A stretch of 64,000 nucleotides of DNA, from NCBI GenBank assembly GCA_902787755.1, contig CADAHL010000006.1:16156-80155 (forward strand). The letters run 5' to 3'. This document shows positions 59,925-64,000 of this stretch, in pieces (the first letter of the stretch is position 1; the number at the start of each line of letters is the position of its first letter). The notes under the pieces were generated by a model, which saw only the letters and a program-made list of their open reading frames with translations, was not told where the DNA came from and made no database searches. The translations under genes and the position numbers were made by a program. Origin of the DNA: Oscillospiraceae bacterium. Lineage in GTDB: Bacteria > Bacillota > Clostridia > Oscillospirales > Oscillospiraceae.

Positions 59925-60926
59925 ATGTTTGAGAATCTGATCGAGATCCTGAAGGCAAATCCCCGGAAGATCGTCTACACCGAGGGCACTGACGCCCGCA
60001 TCCTGTCATCCGCCGCCCGTCTGAAGAAGGAGGGCTTCCTGACCCCCATCCTGGTGGGCAACGTGGAAGAGGTCAAGGCCGCGGCCGAAAAGGGCGGTTT
60101 CGACATCGAGGGGCTGGAGATCATCGACCCCAAGACCTACGACAAGATGGATGAGATGGTGGAGACCATGGTGGCCCTGCGCAAGGGCAAGATGAGCGCC
60201 GAGGACTGCCGGGCCGCTCTGCAGAAGGGCAACTACTTCGGCACCATGCTGGTGAAGATGGGCTATGCCGACGCCCTGCTGGGCGGCGCCACCTATTCCA
60301 CCGCCGATACCGTGCGTCCCGCCCTGCAGCTGGTCAAGACCAGAAAGGGCGCCAACCTGGTGTCCTCCTGCTTCATTCTGGTCAAGGAGGGCGCTCCCAT
60401 GCTGTGCATGGGCGACTGCGCCATCAACATCGACTACCAGGACACCGTGGACAAGGAGGGCAACGTGATCCTGCCCGCCGCCGCCAAGCTGGCCGAGGTA
60501 GCCATCGAGACCGCCAAGACCGCCAAGGTCTTCGGTATGGATCCCAAGGTCGCCATGCTCAGCTATTCCACCAAGGGCTCCGGCAAGGGCGCCAACGTGG
60601 ATCTGGTCCGCAACGCCACCGCCATCGCCAAGGAGAAGGCCCCCGAGCTGGATCTGGACGGCGAGATGCAGTTTGACGCCGCCGTGTCTCCGGTCGTCGG
60701 TCAGCTGAAGTTCCCCGGCAGCAAGGTGGCCGGCTATGCCAACACCTTCATCTTCCCCGAGATCCAGTCCGGCAACATCGGCTACAAGATCGCCCAGCGT
60801 CTGGGCGGCTACGCTGCCTTCGGCCCCATCCTGCAGGGCCTGAACGCCCCCATCAACGATCTGAGCCGCGGCTGCGACGCCGAGGAAGTCTACCAGATGT
60901 CCATCATCACCGCCGCCCTGGCGTGA
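59925..60926 (+). CDS. pta: Phosphate acetyltransferase
   Basis: 333 residues from the ATG at 59925; earlier TTG codons lie in the ribosome binding site. Family blocks: 'IVYTEGTDARILSSAARLKKEGFLTPILVG', 'MLVKMGYADALLGGATYSTADTVRPALQLV', 'MLSYSTKGSGKGANVDLVRNATAIAKEKAPELDLDGEMQFDAAVSP', 'KVAGYANTFIFPEIQSGNIGYKIAQRLGGYAAFGPILQGL'. Interconverts acetyl-CoA and acetyl phosphate in acetate fermentation with acetate kinase, which is not in the window. Short catalytic-domain form. Phosphate butyryltransferase is less likely. Confidence 0.92.
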   Translation: MFENLIEILKANPRKIVYTEGTDARILSSAARLKKEGFLTPILVGNVEEVKAAAEKGGFDIEGLEIIDPKTYDKMDEMVETMVALRKGKMSAEDCRAALQKGNYFGTMLVKMGYADALLGGATYSTADTVRPALQLVKTRKGANLVSSCFILVKEGAPMLCMGDCAINIDYQDTVDKEGNVILPAAAKLAEVAIETAKTAKVFGMDPKVAMLSYSTKGSGKGANVDLVRNATAIAKEKAPELDLDGEMQFDAAVSPVVGQLKFPGSKVAGYANTFIFPEIQSGNIGYKIAQRLGGYAAFGPILQGLNAPINDLSRGCDAEEVYQMSIITAALA

Positions 60927-60929
60927 GGA

Positions 60930-60964
60930 GAATTCGGAATTCGGAGTTCGGAGTTCGGAATTGA
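60930..60964 (+). repeat. RTTCGGA heptamer array
   Basis: AATTCGGAATTCGGAGTTCGGAGTTCGGAATT begins four bases after the pta stop. Same family as the arrays at 38612, 57193 and 63561. Confidence 0.7.
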
Positions 60965-60970
60965 ATGGGA

Positions 60971-61245
60971 CCGGGATGGTACGAACCATCGTACCATCCC
61001 GGAGAGACTGTCAAAAAACCTCGCTACAGTCTTGACTGACAGAGCAGCGGGGGAGCTCGAGGGGGCAAGGCCCGCCTCGAATCCAATCGCCCGCCGCTCA
61101 AAAAGCCTTATTTTGTAAGGCTTTTTTGAAAACAGCATTTTGTGTTCGGCCAAAATGCTCGGCGGGGAAGCGCAGGCAAAAAAGTCCCTCAAGGGACTTT
61201 TTTGACAAGCTGACCGGGATGGTACGAACCATCGTACCATCCCGG
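60971..61245. repeat. Duplicated 32-base terminator hairpin enclosing a multi-hairpin segment
   Basis: CCGGGATGGTACGA-ACCA-TCGTACCATCCCGG occurs identically at 60971-61002 and 61214-61245; the second is followed by CTTTTTTT. Between them are ACTGTCAAAAAAC (61007), AAAAAGCCTTA-TTTTG-TAAGGCTTTTTT (61100-61127) and AAAAAAGTCCCT-CA-AGGGACTTTTTT (61178-61203), each a plausible terminator. TGTCAAAAAA at the left and TTTTTTGACA at the right make imperfect inverted ends, so the inner part looks like an inserted small element. No gene seen. Confidence 0.7.
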
Positions 61246-61253
61246 CTTTTTTT

Positions 61254-61363
61254 CAGTGAAAAGTGAAGAGTTATTGTGTCCCGCGCAGCGGGACGGATTA
61301 TCATTCATCGCCGAAGGCGATACCATAACTATTCATTATTCACTATTCGTTATTCATTATCCT
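61254..61363 (+). repeat. Heptamer-bounded double-hairpin element, full copy (family A)
   Basis: CAGTGAAAAGTGAAGAGTTATT, hairpin GTCCCGC-GCA-GCGGGAC, spacer GGATTATCATTC, hairpin ATCGCC-GAA-GGCGAT, then ACCATAACTATTCATTATTCACTATTCGTTATTCATTAT. It ends 15 bases before the tadA start. Confidence 0.8.
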
Positions 61364-61377
61364 TCGGGGGGATCGTC

Positions 61378-61827
61378 ATGGATCAGGAAACCTACATGCT
61401 GCAGGCCCTTGCCCTGGCACGGGAGGCCGGGGAAGCCGGTGAAGTGCCGGTGGGCTGCGTCGTTGTGGACCGGGAGGGCCGGGTCATCGGCCGGGGCCGG
61501 AACCGCCGTCAGGAGGATTCCGACGCCACCGCCCACGCCGAGATCGAGGCCATCCGCCAGGCCTGCCGGTCCCTGGGCGACTGGCGCCTGGAGGGCTGCA
61601 GCCTCTATGTCACCCTGGAGCCGTGCCCCATGTGTGCCGGGGCCATCATCAACGCCCGGATCCCCACGGTGATCTACGGCGCCCGGGAACCGGTCTCCGG
61701 TTCCTGCGGCAGCGTGATCGACCTGTTCTTCGAGCGCTTCGGCCACCAGCCCCGGGTCTACGCCGGCGTCCGGGAGGCCGACTGCGCTGCCCTCCTCCGG
61801 GACTTCTTCCGGGACAGGAGAATATAG
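61378..61827 (+). CDS. tadA: tRNA-specific adenosine deaminase
   Basis: 149 residues from the ATG at 61378; upstream frame lies in the repeat. Zinc-deaminase motif 'ATAHAEIEAI' (His and catalytic Glu, about 52-57) and 'LEPCPMCAGAI' (two zinc Cys, about 81-90), with 'GEVPVGCVVVD' and a C-terminal helix 'CAALLRDFFRDRR'. Converts adenosine to inosine at the wobble base of tRNA-Arg(ACG). The ribosome binding site (CGGGGGGAT) is weak. Confidence 0.9.
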   Translation: MDQETYMLQALALAREAGEAGEVPVGCVVVDREGRVIGRGRNRRQEDSDATAHAEIEAIRQACRSLGDWRLEGCSLYVTLEPCPMCAGAIINARIPTVIYGAREPVSGSCGSVIDLFFERFGHQPRVYAGVREADCAALLRDFFRDRRI

Positions 61828-61828
61828 T

Positions 61829-61976
61829 GCGCAGGAAATAGCGCTCAGGAAATATTGCTCAGTGCTCAGGAAATAGTGCGCAGTACACAGGACAAAGAAG
61901 ACCGGGATGGTACGTGTCATTCGTACCATCCCGGTCTTCTTTCCTAAGCACTAAGCACTAAATACTGAGCACTGGC
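61829..61976. repeat. Heptamer-bounded bidirectional terminator element
   Basis: Left GTGCGCAGGAAATAGCGCTCAGG and related units, central 21-bp stem (61894-61914 / 61922-61942) containing CCGGGATGGTACG, right CTAAGCACTAAGCACTAAATACTGAGCACT. The right array is complementary to GTGCTTA heptamers. It terminates tadA and the convergent phosphoribosyltransferase gene. Confidence 0.75.
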
Positions 61977-61984
61977 CGCGGGCC

Positions 61985-62539
61985 TCAATCCTTCGGCGTG
62001 CCGTCGGGATTGAACAGGGGCAGCTTGTTGAGCACGATGATGTCGGGGCGGTTGATGGCGTCGCCCTCGGCCAGCACGGCCATCTTGCCCGCGATGATGC
62101 CGCCGGCCTGTTTGACCAGCTCTTCCATGGCGTGCAGGCTCTCGCCGGTGGAGATCACGTCGTCCAGGATCAGCATCCGCTTGCCCCGGATCATCTCGGC
62201 GTCGGCCCCGTCCAGCACCAGCTTCTGCATGTGCATGGTGGTAATGGACTTCACACTGACTTCAAAGGGGACGGTCATATAGGCCTTGGCGCCCTTGCGG
62301 GCCACGAAGTACTTGTCGGCGCCGCTCTGACGGGCCATCTCGTACAGCAGGGGGATGGCCTTGGCTTCCGGGGCGATCAGGTAATCATACTCTGGGGCGC
62401 GCTTGAGCAGCTCGGCAGCGCAGTGCACCGTCAGTTCCACATCGCCGAACATGACGAAAGCGCCGATGTACAGGTCGTCAGTCACCTTGCACAGAGGCAG
62501 ATCCCGCTTTAAGCCGGCAATGTCCATTTCGTAGGTCAT
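61985..62539 (-). CDS. Adenine/purine phosphoribosyltransferase-like protein
   Basis: 184 residues; GGAGGAATCAAAA before the ATG. Type I PRT fold with the PRPP loop 'KRMLILDDVISTGESLHAMEELVKQAGG' (about 119-146), 'DYLIAPEAKAIPLLYEMARQSGADKYFVARKGAKAYM' for the flexible loop region and 'AEGDAINRPDIIVLNKLPLF' at the end. Similar to adenine or xanthine phosphoribosyltransferases, transferring ribose phosphate from PRPP to a purine base; the exact base is not certain. Transcribed alone. Confidence 0.85.
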   Translation of the reverse strand: MTYEMDIAGLKRDLPLCKVTDDLYIGAFVMFGDVELTVHCAAELLKRAPEYDYLIAPEAKAIPLLYEMARQSGADKYFVARKGAKAYMTVPFEVSVKSITTMHMQKLVLDGADAEMIRGKRMLILDDVISTGESLHAMEELVKQAGGIIAGKMAVLAEGDAINRPDIIVLNKLPLFNPDGTPKD

Positions 62540-62693
62540 TTTTGATTCCTCCAGATGAAAACAAAATTACCTTATTATTTTACAGGAAAACGGAAAAAAA
62601 TCAAGAGAAAAGTTTGCCCGATTCCCGGTAAGAAGTTTGCCCGATTCCCGGTGAGAAGGCCGCGCCTTAAAGAAATCTTAAGCCGATACCCTC
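62540..62693. other. Intergenic region upstream of the response regulator
   Basis: AT-rich start of the minus-strand phosphoribosyltransferase transcript (CCTGTAAAATAATAAGG on the minus strand) followed by a direct repeat GTTTGCCCGATTCCCGGT (62610-62627 region and 62636-62653). CTTAA boxes at 62666, 62677 and 62700 precede or overlap the next promoter. No gene. Confidence 0.5.
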
Positions 62694-62722
62694 TTGGTTC
62701 TTAAGGACCGGGAGGGTATAAT
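62694..62722 (+). promoter_or_regulatory. Promoter of the response regulator gene
   Basis: TTGGTT (62694-62699), 17-base spacer, TATAAT (62717-62722). CTTAA direct repeats spaced 11 bases (62666, 62677), just upstream of the -35 box, fit a tandem OmpR/PhoB-type binding site. Confidence 0.65.
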
Positions 62723-62724
62723 GC

Positions 62725-62850
62725 AAGTGAAAAGTGAAGAGTGAAGAGCGAATAGTTGCGGTGTCGCTTCGCGACGGATCATAATTCATGCTGCTGCGCG
62801 GCATACCGCATCTTTTCACTTTTCACCCTTATCTCTTCGCTATTCGTGAT
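62725..62850 (+). repeat. Heptamer-bounded double-hairpin element, full copy (family A)
   Basis: AAGTGAAAAGTGAAGAGTGAAGAGCGAATAGTT, hairpin GTCGC-TTC-GCGAC, spacer GGATCATAATTC, hairpin ATGCTGCTGCGCGGCAT, then ACCGCATCTTTTCACTTTTCAC and degenerate heptamers. It lies in the 5' untranslated region of the response regulator, between promoter and ribosome binding site. Confidence 0.75.
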
Positions 62851-62872
62851 TTACCCGGAGGAGGGAGAGAAC

Positions 62873-63562
62873 ATGAGCGAGCGGATCCTGATCTGCGACG
62901 ACGAGCGGGATATTGTCTCGGCCCTGAAGATCTACCTGGAGGCGGAGGGCTACGAGACCCTCTGCGCCTACAGCGGGCCGGAGGCCCTGGAGAAGCTGCA
63001 GGAGCAGCCCGCCCTGGTGCTGCTGGACGTGATGATGCCCGGCATGGACGGTATCCAGGCCATGACGGCCATCCGGGAGGAGAGCAACGTGCCGGTGATC
63101 CTGCTCACCGCCAAGAGCGAGGATACGGACAAGATTCTGGGCCTGAACCTGGGGGCTGACGACTATGTGACCAAGCCCTTCAACCCCGTGGAGCTGCTGG
63201 CCCGGGTCCGGTCCCAGCTGCGGCGCTATCTGCGTCTGGGCGGCGGCGAGGCCCGGCAGGGTCAGCTGCGGGTGGGCTCTCTCTGCCTGGACGACGAGAC
63301 CAAGACCGTCACCGTGGACGGGGAAGCAGTGAGCCTGACCCCCAGGGAGTTCGAGATCCTGAAGCTGCTGATGAAAAACCCCGGTCGGGTCTTCCCGCCC
63401 CGGGAGATCTACCGTCTGGTCTGGAACGAGGAGCCCTACGGCGCCGAGAGCACCGTGGCGGTGCATATCCGGCACCTGCGGGAAAAGCTGGAGATCGATC
63501 CCGCCGAGCCCCGCTATCTTCGGGCTGTCTGGGGACAGGGGTACAAGATCAGCGAAAAGTGA
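62873..63562 (+). CDS. OmpR/PhoB-family response regulator
   Basis: 229 residues from the ATG at 62873 with GGAGGAGGGA upstream. Receiver domain with acidic pocket Asp9-Asp10, phosphorylation site Asp52 ('LLDVMMPGMDG'), Thr79 and Lys101 ('TKPFNP'); winged-helix output domain (about 130-228, 'LTPREFEILKLLMKNPGRVFPPREIYRLVW...VAVHIRHLREKLE'). Resembles VanR/PhoP-like regulators. No histidine kinase follows within the remaining 430 bases, which are repeats. Its end (ISEK-stop) is AGCGAAAAGTGA, family A heptamer sequence. Confidence 0.92.
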   Translation: MSERILICDDERDIVSALKIYLEAEGYETLCAYSGPEALEKLQEQPALVLLDVMMPGMDGIQAMTAIREESNVPVILLTAKSEDTDKILGLNLGADDYVTKPFNPVELLARVRSQLRRYLRLGGGEARQGQLRVGSLCLDDETKTVTVDGEAVSLTPREFEILKLLMKNPGRVFPPREIYRLVWNEEPYGAESTVAVHIRHLREKLEIDPAEPRYLRAVWGQGYKISEK

Positions 63563-64000
63563 ATTCGGAATTCGGAGTGCGGAATTCGGAATTGAGCACA
63601 TCGTGAAGGATATGCGCATCGGCCGGACGCAGCAGAGCCTCCCCTTAGCAAGGGGAGGTGGGCGCGAAACGCCCGGAGGGGATAGTCGCTTCGCGACAGC
63701 TCCCCTTTCCAAAAGGGGAGCCATGAAAACGTCCCTTCCCGCGCAGAGGGAGAACCCCTCGGGCAGTTCGGAATTCAGAGTTCGGAATTGAGCGGAAACG
63801 TACCCTTATGCCGTAGGGGCGGGGCTGGCCCCCGCCCGGCGGGGGGACCCGGGAGATACAGATCCCCCGGGCGGATCCGTACCGCCCGGGGCAGTTCGGA
63901 GTTCGGAATTGAGCACATCGTGAAGGATATGCGCATCGGCCGGACGCAGCAGAGCCTCCCCTTAGCAAGGGGAGGTGGGCGCGAAACGCCCGGAGGGGAT
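63561..64000. repeat. Repeat mosaic to the right edge, with a 97-bp direct duplication
   Basis: RTTCGGA arrays at 63561-63593, 63764-63791 and 63893-63911 separate three units. The unit 63587-63683 is repeated exactly at 63904-64000 (hairpin CTCCCCTTAGCAAGGGGAG inside). Between them: GTCGC-TTC-GCGACAGCTCCCCTTTCCAAAAGGGGAGCC (63685-63722) and GGGGCGGGGCTGGCCCCCGCC (63816-63836). No gene seen. Confidence 0.75.

Overview
The window looks like the chromosome of a high-GC Gram-positive anaerobe of the Clostridia, most like the Oscillospiraceae/Ruminococcaceae. The evidence is indirect: consensus sigma-A promoters (TTGACA/TATAAT with extended -10 boxes), AGGAGG-type ribosome binding sites, frequent GTG starts, DnaD plus DnaC-type loaders, a MreCD/PBP2 cluster and a large secreted protein with OB-fold and CehA/McbA-type PHP domains. 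No rRNA, tRNA or CRISPR array was found.

Left end (1-7.66 kb): the late part of a prophage on the + strand. It holds the end of an N4-gp56-like capsid gene, two small head genes, three larger structural genes, a helical virion protein, a CHAP-type endolysin, an XhlA-like protein and a holin. There is no tape-measure-sized gene between capsid and lysin and no integrase in view.

7.8-19.3 kb: plsC-fabG, an orphan mazF, a hypothetical gene, a pyrimidine-nucleoside phosphorylase, a convergent Ig-domain polysaccharide deacetylase, a complete carbohydrate-type ABC importer (ATPase, two permeases, a lipoprotein binding protein that also has a C-terminal membrane anchor) and an OB-fold lipoprotein. 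19.4-33.3 kb: an FRG-domain gene translationally coupled to a YibE/F membrane protein, an 8-kb gene for a secreted modular PHP phosphoesterase, an Lsa-like ABC-F ribosome-protection gene behind a leader-peptide attenuator, and a divergent XRE-regulator/membrane-protein pair. 33.3-36.4 kb (minus strand): an E2-like acyltransferase, a DnaC-type loader and a DnaD protein.

36.5-54.4 kb (plus strand): a U32 family gene, maf-mreC-mreD-PBP2, mgsA, hisS, aspS, comM, thiI-cinA, and a GntR/ABC operon of YtrAB type. 55.5-64 kb: an HtrA protease, lepA (with an almost leaderless mRNA), pta, tadA, a purine phosphoribosyltransferase and an OmpR-type response regulator.

The most striking property is the intergenic space. 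Most gaps are filled by modular repeats: (i) elements bounded by heptanucleotide arrays of the type GTGAAKA, RTTCGGA or GTGCGCA, often enclosing two small hairpins whose arms covary between copies, and sitting at gene 3' ends where they sometimes supply the stop codon; (ii) CCCCTCAGTC...GGGGAGCC hairpin elements sitting just upstream of start codons and carrying the Shine-Dalgarno sequence. The other highlight is the ABC-F leader (31363-31614), in which promoter, a six-residue MRLFTC leader ORF, a sequestering stem, an antiterminator segment and an intrinsic terminator can all be read directly.
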